64,000 nt of DNA from Macrosoma leucophasiata (taxonomy: Eukaryota > Arthropoda > Insecta > Lepidoptera > Hedylidae): positions 10,248,001-10,312,000 of the forward strand of contig JAWQUS010000026.1 in the NCBI GenBank assembly GCA_036365455.1. Reading direction: 5' to 3'. The stretch's first letter is position 1. Every line of letters begins with the position of its first letter. The translations under genes and the position numbers were made by a program. Below the pieces are notes generated by a model. That model saw only the letters and a program-made list of their open reading frames with translations. It was not told where the DNA came from and did no database searches. Below, one piece after another: positions 1 to 9,328 of the stretch.

Positions 1-64
1 ATTATTTCTTAAATAAAAAAAAATACATGAACATGTAGTATCTAATTCATATATAATATATATT

Positions 65-368
65 TCACAAGCATGTGTTAATGCGAAATAATATAAAAAA
101 CAATTATTAAGGGTAAAAGCGACTTCTTTACGATATTCAATAAACTGAAAAGTCTATTATATCGGTTGCCTAACTAGCATAGTTGGTAATAGATGGCGCT
201 GCTGCTACCATAAAGCAATGCAATAGATGTGAAGGAAAGATTTGACAAATCGGGCAGGGCTTCAGTAACTCAATTGGAAGAGCGGCTGGACTAGATTCCC
301 AGTAGGTCGCGAGTTCGAGCCTCGCCTGAAGTCAAATTTTTCTTTCCATTTTTCTTTAAAAATAAAAT
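65..368 (+). mobile_element. SINE family E, long copy with tRNA-like head
   Basis: A tRNA-like segment (about 262-334) has an A-box-like stretch, a GAGTTCGAGCCTCGC B-box-like stretch, and ends that pair as gCTTCAG/CTGAAGt. A CTTT-rich tail follows. The ~195 bases upstream are nearly identical to 36400-36595, so both loci carry the same ~305 bp unit. The anticodon arm is poorly paired, so this is a tRNA-derived repeat and not a working tRNA gene. Confidence 0.7.
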
Positions 369-518
369 AGTATCTAATTCAGTTTAAGGTTTATGATTAT
401 AACTCGATTTTCTAATTGGGGCGTTTGAGGATGTGCGTAATTCCCGTAACACGTTGTACAAATAAGACTTAGCAGTGCATTCTAACGTACGACTGAAATA
501 AATTAGAAATCTGTATTC

Positions 519-577
519 TTTTTTTTTTTAATGTAATGGAAGTGGTAAACAAGCGTGCAGTTCACATTGATGTAATG
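519..577 (-). repeat. family A fragment (3' end)
   Basis: This is the poly-A end of family A read on the minus strand: a T-run, then the complement of the TGCTTGTTTGCCACTTCCAT block. It stops abruptly next to a hairpin at 584-630. Confidence 0.7.
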
Positions 578-583
578 TGTTTT

Positions 584-630
584 TTTGTTGCTTTGTCTGG
601 ATTAATCATCAATCCATACAAAGCAACAAA
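584..630. repeat. short-loop inverted repeat
   Basis: TTTGTTGCTTTGT (584-596) is mirrored exactly at 618-630. The stem continues with TGGATT/AATCCA around a short AT loop. Confidence 0.75.
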
Positions 631-910
631 TAATGTTTCCAAACAAACATAATCCCTAGCAAATAATTTAACACGATAAAATTATCATGTTAAATTACAA
701 AACATTACTACTTAAAGGTTTTGGAAATAAAATAAGGTAATCCATTATGATAATAGACTAGCTAGAGGAATGACGTGGAGTTCAAAGGGCACGTGTGTGC
801 GACTCGGTCGCGGGGTTATCTTGGCTTGAGTAACTAGCTCCTTTTGGTGTTGTTAGTACAAATCAGCTTTACAGCTAGCTAGGTGTTCGAAACGATCGTT
901 AAACAACACT
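631..910. other. unannotated AT-rich stretch
   Basis: No gene is seen. A weak hairpin lies near 667-698 (AATTTAACACGAT against its near-complement). Two GCTAGCT-type motifs occur near 870. Confidence 0.4.
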
Positions 911-1201
911 GTTTTTTTTTATGTAATAGAAGTGGCAAACAAGCATACAGTTCACATCGATGTTAAGTGATGACTGCAGCCTATAGACACTTACACAAAG
1001 ACCAATGTCAAAATGCAGATGCGTTACCACTTCTGAGGCCTAAGGTGTTATGCCTCTGTGCCGGAAATAACAGGGCCGTACATTACCACCTGACCGGAAC
1101 ACGATAGTTCTGAACACTACTGAACTTAGCGGCAAGTATATTAAATAATGCGGTGGTGTCTTAACCCGCGAGCTCCGTCACTGGAGCTCTACCACCAGTA
1201 A
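911..1201 (-). mobile_element. family A retroposon, near full length
   Basis: Minus-strand copy running from a T-run (poly-A tail) to the ACCACCAGTA end. It aligns along its length with the copies at 35575, 49652 and 51471. Family A has a fixed head (ACTGGTGGTAGAGCTCCAGT), a body with CAGCACTATCGTGTTCCGGT, and a poly-A tail. Many copies are 5'-truncated, as expected of LINE-mobilised retroposons. No coding capacity is seen. Confidence 0.85.
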
Positions 1202-1291
1202 AACGTTCTCCGTACGTAACTCTCTTTCTGCAATCCTCATCAGTAATCCTTATATTTGTCAATATCTGATATATGTTTTTTTTTGTTGCAG

Positions 1292-1484
1292 GTATGTTGT
1301 ATGAGTTTCCCAGTACCTACCTCGGTGTTTGGTAATGAGCCCGGAGATGGCAACAGGCTCGCCACCTGTTACATGGGCCAAAAACGTAACCGGCGAATCG
1401 TGGGTGCTTGCATGTATGCTTGAATGCATGCATTTACCTCTGCATACCCCTTCGGAGATTACACGAGCGAAGTTACGTTTAATT
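1292..1484 (+). mobile_element. SINE family F, 5'-truncated copy
   Basis: It lacks the tRNA-like head but carries the F body (AACAGGCTCGCCACCTGTTA, then CGGCGAATCGTGGGTG) and the conserved end near CGAAGTTACGTTT. Compare the complete copy at 33087-33396. Confidence 0.8.
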
Positions 1485-1488
1485 ATGT

Positions 1489-1605
1489 CGTAATGGTAAC
1501 AAAGAAGCATGCAGTACACATAGATGGTAAATACTGCAACGTACGAGTAGACATCTACACAAAAGCCTGAGATAAAATTGCAGATGCGATCCCTTTGGCC
1601 TACGT
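1489..1605 (-). repeat. family A fragment, diverged
   Basis: The minus-strand 3' part of family A (complement of the CATGCTT...TTACCA region) directly abuts the preceding F element. Confidence 0.6.
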
Positions 1606-1690
1606 TGTCTTTTAGCCGACCCGGGAATCGAACAGAGGACCTCCAGCGTAGTAGTAGTAGCCTTTTACCACTAGGCTACTGGGGCAGTTA
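1606..1690 (-). mobile_element. SINE family F head (tRNA-like)
   Basis: The reverse complement begins ACTGCCCCAGTAGCCTAGTG. A diverged B-box and CCCGGG follow, as in the F heads at 33087 and 37162. The body is missing. Confidence 0.65.
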
Positions 1691-2097
1691 ACGACATAAT
1701 GAAAAACTTCGATTTATTTTTATCTGTAACCATGATAGAAATATAATTTTTAACACTTTTAAAATATCCTGTTTGTATTTATTGCAACAAGAAGATTTAA
1801 GGATCTCAGGAAAAGAGGGCACTAGCAGTTCCAACGTTGCCAATTTGCACAGGAAAAAAGCACCTTCAACGTTCTGTTGCCATTAAGCTCACCGCACACA
1901 TTTCCATCTGTGAATTTCTTCTATGACTCTCGTTTTAAATTCAGTAAAACATGTCAGTCAGTTTTAATGTGTTGTGTTTTTAACATCCAGATAGGATGTA
2001 GTGTTTGCAAAGTGCCAGATAAATATGCACAACATCATCTACACAAACCAAGTTTCAAGACAGATACGTTGTCTTATTTCTTATGGCTCGTAAAAAA
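1691..2097. other. unannotated stretch
   Basis: AT-rich. The open frame of 129 codons across 1877-2266 runs through a SINE F fragment and shows no recognisable domain, so I do not call it a gene. Confidence 0.4.
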
Positions 2098-2153
2098 TCG
2101 TAATTTCACGCCTGTAATCCCCGAAGGGGTAGGCAGAGGTAATTCTAGGCATT
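2098..2153 (-). repeat. SINE family F 3' fragment
   Basis: This is the complement of the F terminus: TTCACGCCTGTAATCCCCGA followed by AGGGGTAGGCAGAGG. Confidence 0.65.
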
Positions 2154-2639
2154 CTAGAAACAGCCTAATTATAAATATTTACACATTATACACAAAAAGC
2201 AACTTCTCAATGCATTTCCACGAAGACCTTTCGTGGATATGGATTGATCTTTTGAATAAATTTTAGATCTGCGTAAGAAATTTAATGCGCCATCTAGGTA
2301 TCTTATATGTGTTTAGAATGCATTAGGTACTCAAAGACCTCACTTATCCTCTTTGTGTACGTTTGTTTGCTACTTTTATGATTCGAAGAAACGTAATTAA
2401 TAAAAGGCGGCTTTTCACCTGTGTCCGCCGAGGTTAACCTTGCTAATGAGGCCCAGATGCATCTCCCGTTACCAACATCTATCGCTCTCGGTTGAAACGC
2501 AGTTTTTATCGTGTCACATTTTGGCCGCTCCCTTTTTTTCCCTCGGCCTCGCTATTTTCGATTCAGGGTGCTAAAGGATGAATGCGATGTAAGGTTTTCC
2601 TATCTCGATGTAGTGTTTGCTGTTTTGAGCGGTGGTTGT

Positions 2640-2900
2640 TCACTTTTATCATCTTTTTTAAAAATTATTTTTAGGGTTCTATAACTCAAATGGGATAAAA
2701 CGGATGATCGTGCGTCTGTCTGTCTGTCCGTCTGTCAGTCATTGTGTAACAGCCTTTTTTCTCAAAAAGAAAACGACATTTCCTTCTGTTAGCTCAAATC
2801 TCAGGTAAAAATCATTCACGATGCCCAGCGACCAAGCGATCTTTGGAGTCCCCCAGAACCGGAGGTTCGCGGCGTGCTAGGATTCCATTTTGTTTTCTTT
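2640..2900. repeat. degenerate interspersed repeat with GTCT tract
   Basis: A stretch starting TTTTTAGGGTTCTATAACTC is followed by a (GTCT)n-like run at 2716-2742. Similar insect repeats carry a run of this kind after GGGTTC. There is only one copy in the window, so the call rests on general resemblance. The flanking 2154-2639 shows nothing recognisable. Confidence 0.35.
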
Positions 2901-2984
2901 TGAAGTACGGTATCTACTCAAACAAAACCCTTTTTTTTGTAAGATAAAGAAGTAAATCTTATAGGATTGTAGTTCATGGTAATG

Positions 2985-3126
2985 GTTTTTAATTACTGCA
3001 ATAAATAAATGATATCTTTAAATTAAAGAAAAATTGGAACGAAATCGACTACGGGCAGGAATCGAACCTGCGTGCGACCTCAGATTAACCAGACCCGCCG
3101 CTTTACCACAAAGCTACCGAAGTCTT
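2985..3126 (-). mobile_element. SINE family E copy
   Basis: The reverse complement starts GACTTCGGTAGCTTTGTGGT and has a B-box-like GGTTCGATTCCTGCCCG, then a TTTC-rich tail. It is closest to the copy at 55675 and has a small insertion in the T-arm side. Confidence 0.7.
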
Positions 3127-3848
3127 TGATAGATGAATGGTAATTTGAATTTATGTATCATTTTTTTCGTCAATTTCGTAATCCATGATGATGTTATTAC
3201 GAAAAATTAAAATATTACAGACATCTGTTTAGTAGGTAGGTACGCGATATTGCTATCCTTCTGCGATAAAAAAACAGAGTGAAACACCTCAAACCTGAGA
3301 AATATGAAGATATTGAAAACTTTTACTAATATATACCTATATTATATCTACAATAGTGCAACTCTCGACTGCCATCTGTACGCCGGCCGTAATTTATAAA
3401 GAAAAACATGAACTGAATCATCGTGCGTGTTCGTAATTTAAAATAATCTGCTGATATATAAAATGATACGAAATAACCGCAAAGGGTCTTGACAGGCTAT
3501 GAAAATAAATGCATTATGCATTCATCATCATTACTTTACGTATATTACGTATGGCTTCTTTATAAATTGTTATTATTATTTTAAAAAACGTAACAACGAA
3601 AGCGAGTCTCAATCGTACAACTTAATGACATGTTCAAGAAAAACCGTCCCAAATGTATAGACGCTTACACGCAGATAGAAGAAAGATACGTAGATTGCAA
3701 ATCGACACGTTCTGTAAAATCTTTCAAAGCAAACGAACTAATGACATCAATACTTATCTACATAATTCTGACTCTAATGCTGATAAAATATTATGGAAGC
3801 CAGTTACGTGTGTAGATATTGTGAAAGTTAAATATGATGTTCACTCAG
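3127..3848. other. unannotated stretch left of the MITE
   Basis: AT-rich sequence. The two overlapping small frames near 3630-3853 have no recognisable domain. The last eight bases (3841-3848) are the left duplication of the neighbouring MITE. Confidence 0.4.
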
Positions 3849-4079
3849 CATAGAGCAACACGGGCCACCGGTCGCGGCGGACTGGAGGGGAGTGACACAC
3901 ACGCACACTACAAAAATCGTCTATTACTACGATACTCACACCTTGACTTTAACAAAATACAGAAACAATTTCACGCACACATTTAAACATCTAGGCGACA
4001 GGTATAGGCCCATTTGGGCTTGTACTTTGACAGAGGGGAACGCCTGCATATGGCTACTCCCCTCCGGTGTTGCTCTATG
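3849..4079. mobile_element. hAT-like MITE with 8-bp target duplication
   Basis: The ends are CATAGAGCAACAC and its exact reverse complement. The inverted repeat continues inward as GGAGGGGAGT/ACTCCCCTCC, with ~20 extra bases in the left arm. TCACTCAG flanks both sides (3841-3848 and 4080-4087). An 8 bp duplication and a CA start fit the hAT superfamily. At 231 bp it has no coding capacity. Confidence 0.75.
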
Positions 4080-4087
4080 TCACTCAG

Positions 4088-4420
4088 CGATGATTTCGTA
4101 TAAATGAAGGTGTCAAGAAGAAAGTGTCAGGTCATGTTTGCAGATTGCGATTAGATGACGACAGAATGGTAATTTAAATTATGTCATTGTGCTGACGGTC
4201 GCTGTGGGGGAGGATCCTAAATCTGACTAATCTTGATCAAATAGAGCAGTTATATATATTTATTTATTTTATTTATTTATACACTTTATTGTACACCAGA
4301 AAACTTAACCAATTATACAAGCTAGAAAAGAAATAAAAGTACAAAAGGCGGTCTTATCGCAAAAGCTGCGATTTCTTCCAGACAACCTTTTAGTCAGGTC
4401 AACCTTTTAGTCAGTATATA
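4088..4420. other. unannotated AT-rich stretch
   Basis: It contains a TTTA/TTTAT simple run near 4255-4285 and two direct copies of CAACCTTTTAGTCAG just before the mariner end. Nothing else is recognised. Confidence 0.4.
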
Positions 4421-5360
4421 CGAGGGTCGATCCAAAAGTTCTTGGCCCAAACTACAAGGAGACATGACATCTTTTTAAATTTACCGTCATTTGTTAGTAT
4501 GTCTTCTATTGATTTATTGTGCGCAGTTTCATTCCGATACTGCACAATATAAATTTTCTGTGATTATTTGTTTGAAGCATTCTGACGCGATTTTCAATAA
4601 TGGAGAAAATTGAACATCGTGCAGTCATTAAGTACCTCAATAAAAAAGGCCTGTCACCAAAAGACATCCATCAAGATATGGTGGGCACTTTGGGGGAGTC
4701 TGCTCCATCGTATTCCAGTGTCAAGAAGTGGGTAGCTGAGTTTAAGCGCGGAAAACAATCAAAACAGTGGAAAAGTTCTGACTCACCTACACCGAAAAAG
4801 GCTAAAGTCGTTTTGTCGACTAACAAAGTCATGGCTTCTGGTTTTTGGGATGCGAAGGGCATTATTTTTGTAGATTATTTACCGAAAGGTCAAACTATTA
4901 ATTCTAGTTATTATTGTAACCTTTTACGAAGACTACGAGAAGAAATAAAGAAAAAAGGCCGGGAATGTTGCGTAAGAAAGTTTTGTTCCATCAAGACAAT
5001 ACACGTGTTCACACTTCGGTTGAAACAATGTCTGTAATCCATGATTGTGGCTACGAATTGCTGCCCCACCCACCTTATTCGCCGGATTTATCCCACTCAG
5101 ATTATCATTTATTTCCAAATTTAAAAAAAAACATTTGGGTGGCTCGAAATTTTCGACCAAAGATGAGATGATAGTCGCAGTAAACGAGTATTTCGCCGAC
5201 CTTCCAGAATCTTTTTTTTTCGAGGGGATAAACAAGTTGCAGTTCAGGTGGAAGAAGTGTGTTGAGCTAGATGGAGACTATGTCGAAAAATAAAAATAAA
5301 ATTAGACCCACTTTTCTTTCATTTTCTTGGTCGGGCTTCAAACTTTTGGATCCACCCTCG
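4421..5360 (+). mobile_element. mariner element with internal deletion
   Basis: The inverted ends start CGAGGGTCGATCCAAAAGTT at 4421 and finish with AACTTTTGGATCCACCCTCG at 5360. A TA dinucleotide lies on each side, as mariner insertion requires. The element is ~940 bp against the usual ~1.3 kb. It encloses a damaged transposase and is non-autonomous. Confidence 0.93.
4600..5293 (+). pseudogene. mariner transposase, deleted and frameshifted
   Basis: The N-terminal helix-turn-helix region begins MEKIEHRAVIKYLNKKG and runs to about VAEFKRG (residue 50). It then jumps to a C-terminal stretch (SPTPKKAKVV, FWDAKGIIFVDYL). The linker and first catalytic Asp are missing, probably ~130 residues. A frameshift near 4960 leads to FHQDN...SPDLSHSDYHLF, which keeps the second and third catalytic Asp with 34 residues between them (DD34D). 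A second frameshift near 5130 leads to the C-terminus ending DGDYVEK at 5293. It cannot encode an active enzyme. The start at 4600 is the usual mariner start, ~180 bp inside the left end. Confidence 0.92.
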
Positions 5361-5491
5361 TAACATATGATGATATAAATGTTCGAAACAGGCACACATT
5401 GCAGCTATGGAGAGATAAGATATAAGCGAAGTACTCCATGCTTTGTAAAATAATAAGCACGATGAAAATTACCTACAATAAAAATTTATTA

Positions 5492-5520
5492 TTTTAATGT
5501 ATAATAATAATAATAATAAA
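5492..5520. repeat. TAA tract: left part of SINE C tail
   Basis: TTTTAATGTATA (5492-5503) is followed by repeated TAA up to the start of the LINE. The same TTTTAATGTATA is found at 9317-9328, beyond the SINE C head. I read this as the target duplication of the SINE, with the TAA tract as part of its 3' tail (minus orientation). Confidence 0.6.
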
Positions 5521-5546
5521 CCAACCTTACTGCGTATCGTAGTCGT

Positions 5547-8500
5547 ATGCTGCCTCTGTTTCAGACCCTCGAACCATCAGTCAACGTGTCGAGCCAACGT
5601 CTATCGGATCAGGTGCGTGTCATTCAGCGTGGACGCATGCTGGATGACAGCGTACTTGATCGGCTACGCACCGAGATGCAGGGTTACCGCTCAACTCCCG
5701 CCCCACCACTACCTACGGTACCGACGCAACGAAACAATAACGCGAATGCACCGGAACCCGATGATGGGGAGGAGGTAGACCAGGTGACAACTGTAAGTAC
5801 CCGATGCATTGATCAATTGAGGAGCGCCTTGGAGCATGCTCTTCGTGAATATCGGTCCACTTTGCCCGCGGATAGGCCACGTTTGCCTCGGTTGCCCATG
5901 CATAAACGGAATGTGGCGCTAGTGTGTGCTCTGAATTCGCTGTTGCCAGAATACATTGACAACAGCGAAAATCTCGGTGATACTCACTCGATCCTGTACT
6001 GCGCGGCTGTCGCGGTGTGCCGTGTAGCTCGTGTCAAGTTACCAAGTCCTGATACAGCTACGCGGCCGAAACCTACAACACCAGTCTGGCAGTGCCGGAT
6101 CGAGCGGCGTATCGCTGAAGCCAGAGCACTCATTGGCAAGCTAATCTGCTTCAGGATGGGCAATACACGCCCAAGGGTAGTGCGTTTTGTGAGGCGGGCG
6201 TTTTCAGGGACTGGAGTCAGCCCCCAAGACTATCCAGCTCGCCTCACAGAGCGCATTGACTTCCTGAAGCAGAAAGTTTATGCATGGGCAAACCGGATTA
6301 GGCGTTATAAAGAACGCGTGGACCGGTACGAACAGAATAGCATGTTCCAGGGTGATCAAAGGCGGGTCTATAGACTGTGGGAGCGTCCTAACCAAGGAGT
6401 GGCTGACCGGGGTCGGCCGGATGATGACGCTATGCTTTCATTTTGGCGAAGCATCTGGTCGGAACCGGTCGGTCACTCTGAGGGTGGCTGGATGCGGAGT
6501 GTTGAAAGAGCGTGCGAACCAATTCAGGAAATGACTTCCATAACTATCACAGATGAAGACGTAGCCAATGCAGTCCGTCCGATGCCGAACTGGAAATCGC
6601 CGGGACCGGACGGACTGCACAATTTCTGGTTAAAGTGGCTGCGTAGTTCGCACGCTCGTTTAGCAGTCCAGTTTCAGTCATCTCTGGAATCAGGCTCTCT
6701 CCCACAATTTCTAACGACTGGTGTGACCCACCTGCTCCATAAATCAGGTAGTACCGCGGAACCCAAAAATTATAGACCAATAACTTGTCTACCGACGGTT
6801 TATAAGGTTCTTACATCCATTCTGAGAGTCAAAATAACTAAACACATTGAAGACTCCTCCATCTTGTCTCTCTCTCAGAATGGATGTAGGAGTGGGTCCC
6901 GCGGTACTAAGGAGCTACTCCTCATAGACATGGCAATTAGCCAGCAGGTTCGTCGCAACCGAAAGAGTCTGTCGACATGCTGGATAGATTATAAGAAGGC
7001 CTACGATTCCGTGCCGCATACATGGCTCATGCGGGTCCTGGAGTTGTATAAAATTCACTCAACTCTTCGGGCCTTTCTGGGCTCATGTATGCTGCAGTGG
7101 AGTACGGTTCTTCGCTATCCAGGGTCTCGGCAGCCCCTGGCGGTTGGCGAACCTGTGAGAATTGCCAGGGGCATTTTCCAGGGCGATAGTCTGAGCCCCT
7201 TATGGTTTTGCCTGGCCCTGAATCCTCTCAGCACGCTGCTAGAGGCTTCGGGGCTTGGCTATCGGTTGCGAAGAGGTGGTCGGACGATATCTCACCTGCT
7301 ATACATGGATGACCTGAAATTGTTCGGTTCCAGTAATTCCAACCTGTCTGAGCTACTGAAGGTAACTGAAAACTTCAGTAACTCTATCAGGATGGAATTC
7401 GGAATCGAAAAATGCGCTGTTATGCATGTACGACAGGGGCAGATAATGGAATCCGAGGGAATGAATCTCCCGGGTTCCATCCCGTTCCGAAACCTCTCTG
7501 CCACCGAGAGCTATAAGTACTTGGGTATGGCGGAGGCCTTAGGTATACGCGAGGTCGAGATGAGACAATCGTTGAAGGAACGTTTCTTTGGTCGCCTGAC
7601 AAAAGTACTGAAAAGTCTTTTGTCGGGCGGTAATAGGGTGCGCGCCTTCAACGGTTGGGTCATGCCGGTCTTGCTGTACTCCTTCGGCATACTCAAGTGG
7701 ACTCAGACCGAACTGGATGCCCTTGACAGGCGAGTTCGCTCTTTACTGACAGCGCACCGCATGCATCACCCACGGTCTTCGGTGATGAGATTATACATCC
7801 CACGGAGATGTGGGGGTCGTGGCGTTCTAAGCGCTAAGACCCTACACAACCGTGAGGTGTGTAATCTCCGAGAATACTTTCTGACCGCCGGCGGAGAGAT
7901 GCATCGGGATGTGGTGGCGGTCGACAGCGGACTCACCCCACTCTCTTTGGCTAAAAAGAACTGGCGCAAGCCTGAGGTGCTCACGACTAGCGACCGCAGG
8001 ATTGTATGGCAAGGCAAGGAGCTACATGGGCGTTTTTACCGGGCCCTCCATGGGCCCGATGTAGATTTCTTAGCGTCTGTGGCCTGGCTGCGATTCGGTG
8101 ACCTCTTTGGGGAAACCGAAGGTTTTGTTTGTGCAATTATGGACGAAGTGGTAATGACCAACAACTACCGGAAGTTTATCCTGAAGGATGGAACGGTCGA
8201 CATATGTCGGGCATGCCATCGACCGGGTGAATCAATCAGGCATATTGTTTCCGGCTGTTCGAGTCTTGCCAACGGCGAATACTTGCACAGACACAACCAA
8301 GTAGCCAGGATAATCCATCAGCAACTTGCCTTGAAATACGGTCTTGTAGCCGTGGAGGTGCCGTACTACAGGTATGTGCCCGACCCAGTTCTGGAAAATG
8401 ACCATGTCACGATGTATTGGGACCGATCTATCATCACTGACAGGACTATTGTTGCCAATAAGCCTGACATAGTGGTGATAGATCGCTCGGAGCGCCGCGT

Positions 8501-8786
8501 AATGATGATCGACATCACCGTCCCGCATGATGAGAATCTCGTGAAAGCCGAAAAAGACAAGGAAATAAAATATCTTGATCTGGCTCACGAGGTTGTCGCC
8601 ATGTGGGATGTGGATTCGGCCATCATTGTGCCGATAGTCGTATCGGTGAACGGACTGATAGCGAAGAGCCTCGACCAACATCTCAAGAGGCTCTCGCTAG
8701 GTGGATGGATCAAGGGTCTGATACAGAAAGCAGTACTCCTCGGCACGGCACGCATAGTGAGGAGGTTCCTGTCTCTGTGTCCCTAA
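5547..8786 (+). CDS. Dong/R4-clade LINE polyprotein (RT plus restriction-like endonuclease)
   Basis: The single 1079-residue ORF of the retrotransposon. The protein would nick the target DNA and prime reverse transcription of its own RNA there. Residues ~1-300 are a basic linker region with QRRVYRLWE, and I see no N-terminal zinc finger. Reverse transcriptase runs from about 330 to 680: motif A DYKKAYDSVPH with catalytic Asp481, motif B RGIFQGDSLSPLWF, and the YMDD box at 586-589. A CCHC knuckle follows (Cys887, Cys890, His899, Cys904). The restriction-like endonuclease shows the PD...D pattern (Pro973-Asp974 and Asp989 in IDITVP). This order is diagnostic of the R2/R4 group; the TAA target favours Dong. 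The start is the first ATG. A TAA stop of the target tract lies in frame at 5517, so the protein may begin here or upstream sequence may have been lost. Clade assignment by eye, without phylogeny. Confidence 0.93.
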   Translation: MLPLFQTLEPSVNVSSQRLSDQVRVIQRGRMLDDSVLDRLRTEMQGYRSTPAPPLPTVPTQRNNNANAPEPDDGEEVDQVTTVSTRCIDQLRSALEHALREYRSTLPADRPRLPRLPMHKRNVALVCALNSLLPEYIDNSENLGDTHSILYCAAVAVCRVARVKLPSPDTATRPKPTTPVWQCRIERRIAEARALIGKLICFRMGNTRPRVVRFVRRAFSGTGVSPQDYPARLTERIDFLKQKVYAWANRIRRYKERVDRYEQNSMFQGDQRRVYRLWERPNQGVADRGRPDDDAMLSFWRSIWSEPVGHSEGGWMRSVERACEPIQEMTSITITDEDVANAVRPMPNWKSPGPDGLHNFWLKWLRSSHARLAVQFQSSLESGSLPQFLTTGVTHLLHKSGSTAEPKNYRPITCLPTVYKVLTSILRVKITKHIEDSSILSLSQNGCRSGSRGTKELLLIDMAISQQVRRNRKSLSTCWIDYKKAYDSVPHTWLMRVLELYKIHSTLRAFLGSCMLQWSTVLRYPGSRQPLAVGEPVRIARGIFQGDSLSPLWFCLALNPLSTLLEASGLGYRLRRGGRTISHLLYMDDLKLFGSSNSNLSELLKVTENFSNSIRMEFGIEKCAVMHVRQGQIMESEGMNLPGSIPFRNLSATESYKYLGMAEALGIREVEMRQSLKERFFGRLTKVLKSLLSGGNRVRAFNGWVMPVLLYSFGILKWTQTELDALDRRVRSLLTAHRMHHPRSSVMRLYIPRRCGGRGVLSAKTLHNREVCNLREYFLTAGGEMHRDVVAVDSGLTPLSLAKKNWRKPEVLTTSDRRIVWQGKELHGRFYRALHGPDVDFLASVAWLRFGDLFGETEGFVCAIMDEVVMTNNYRKFILKDGTVDICRACHRPGESIRHIVSGCSSLANGEYLHRHNQVARIIHQQLALKYGLVAVEVPYYRYVPDPVLENDHVTMYWDRSIITDRTIVANKPDIVVIDRSERRVMMIDITVPHDENLVKAEKDKEIKYLDLAHEVVAMWDVDSAIIVPIVVSVNGLIAKSLDQHLKRLSLGGWIKGLIQKAVLLGTARIVRRFLSLCP

Positions 8787-8921
8787 CCACCGGCAGCTTG
8801 GACCCTGCTCTCGCTGCCGGCGGCACACTATTTTTTAATTTTTTATATATATATTTGTTGTTTTTTTTTATACATATATATGTAAAAAATTATAAAATAA
8901 GTTGAATCAATAAATAAGTGG
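8787..8921 (+). other. 3' UTR of the Dong-like element
   Basis: AT-rich, with a TATATATAT run and TTGTTTTTTTT. It ends AATAAGTGG before the AAT tract. The LINE's own enzyme presumably recognises this end. Confidence 0.6.
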
Positions 8922-9286
8922 AATAATAATAATGGCAACCCATTATACGTCCCACTGCTGGGCACGAGTCTCTCCCCTTTTTTTGGGGGAAGGCCTGGAG
9001 CTTACTCCACCAGGCTGCTCCAATGCGGATTGGTGGAGGTGGGTGGGTTAGTGGCCAACCCGCTGTCGGATGTTTTCAAACCGCCCATTAGGCCTCCGAC
9101 AAGGTTTAAAGACTGCTATCCATCGATAGCAACCGGGACCGACGGCTTAACGTGCCCTCCGAAGCACGGAAACGCGCATTTTAATTTGCCACTAGCGGTC
9201 ACCCATCACACTACCCGACCGCGCCCTTAGTGCTTAACCGAGCAGATCGCTTACGATCTACACCAGCCGCCGGGCCATGCGCGCTT

Positions 9287-9316
<30 letters not shown>
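8922..9316 (-). mobile_element. SINE family C copy 1, host of the Dong insertion
   Basis: Minus-strand copy: AAT tract, then GGCAACCCATTATACGTCCC, the body, and the end GGGCCATGCGCGCTTCA followed by a long T-run (9289-9320). It aligns along its length with copies 2 (19836) and 3 (31862). On the sense strand it ends in GTGGGACGTATAATGGGTTG plus an ATT tail, resembling the 3' ends of RTE-type LINEs. The apparent ORF at 9030-9230 is inside the SINE and is not a gene. Confidence 0.85.
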
Positions 9317-9323
<7 letters not shown>

Positions 9324-9328
9324 GTATA

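Larger units (their letters stand above)
5521..8921 (+). mobile_element. Dong/R4-like non-LTR retrotransposon
   Basis: A ~3.4 kb element lies between a TAA tract (5502-5519) and an AAT tract (8922-8933). Elements of the Dong type in the R4 clade insert into TAA repeats. It has one uninterrupted ORF, a ~135 bp 3' UTR rich in AT, and no poly-A tail. It begins immediately after the TAA tract, so it may lack the 5' UTR and N-terminus. The intact ORF suggests a young insertion. Confidence 0.88.

Noticed and set aside
8232..8681. 149-codon minus frame over the LINE
   Set aside because: It is antisense to the clearly coding RT/endonuclease ORF.
5521..8921. R2 element in ribosomal DNA
   Set aside because: The flanks are TAA/AAT repeats and a SINE, not 28S rRNA sequence; the protein order fits R2-like elements generally but the target fits Dong/R4.
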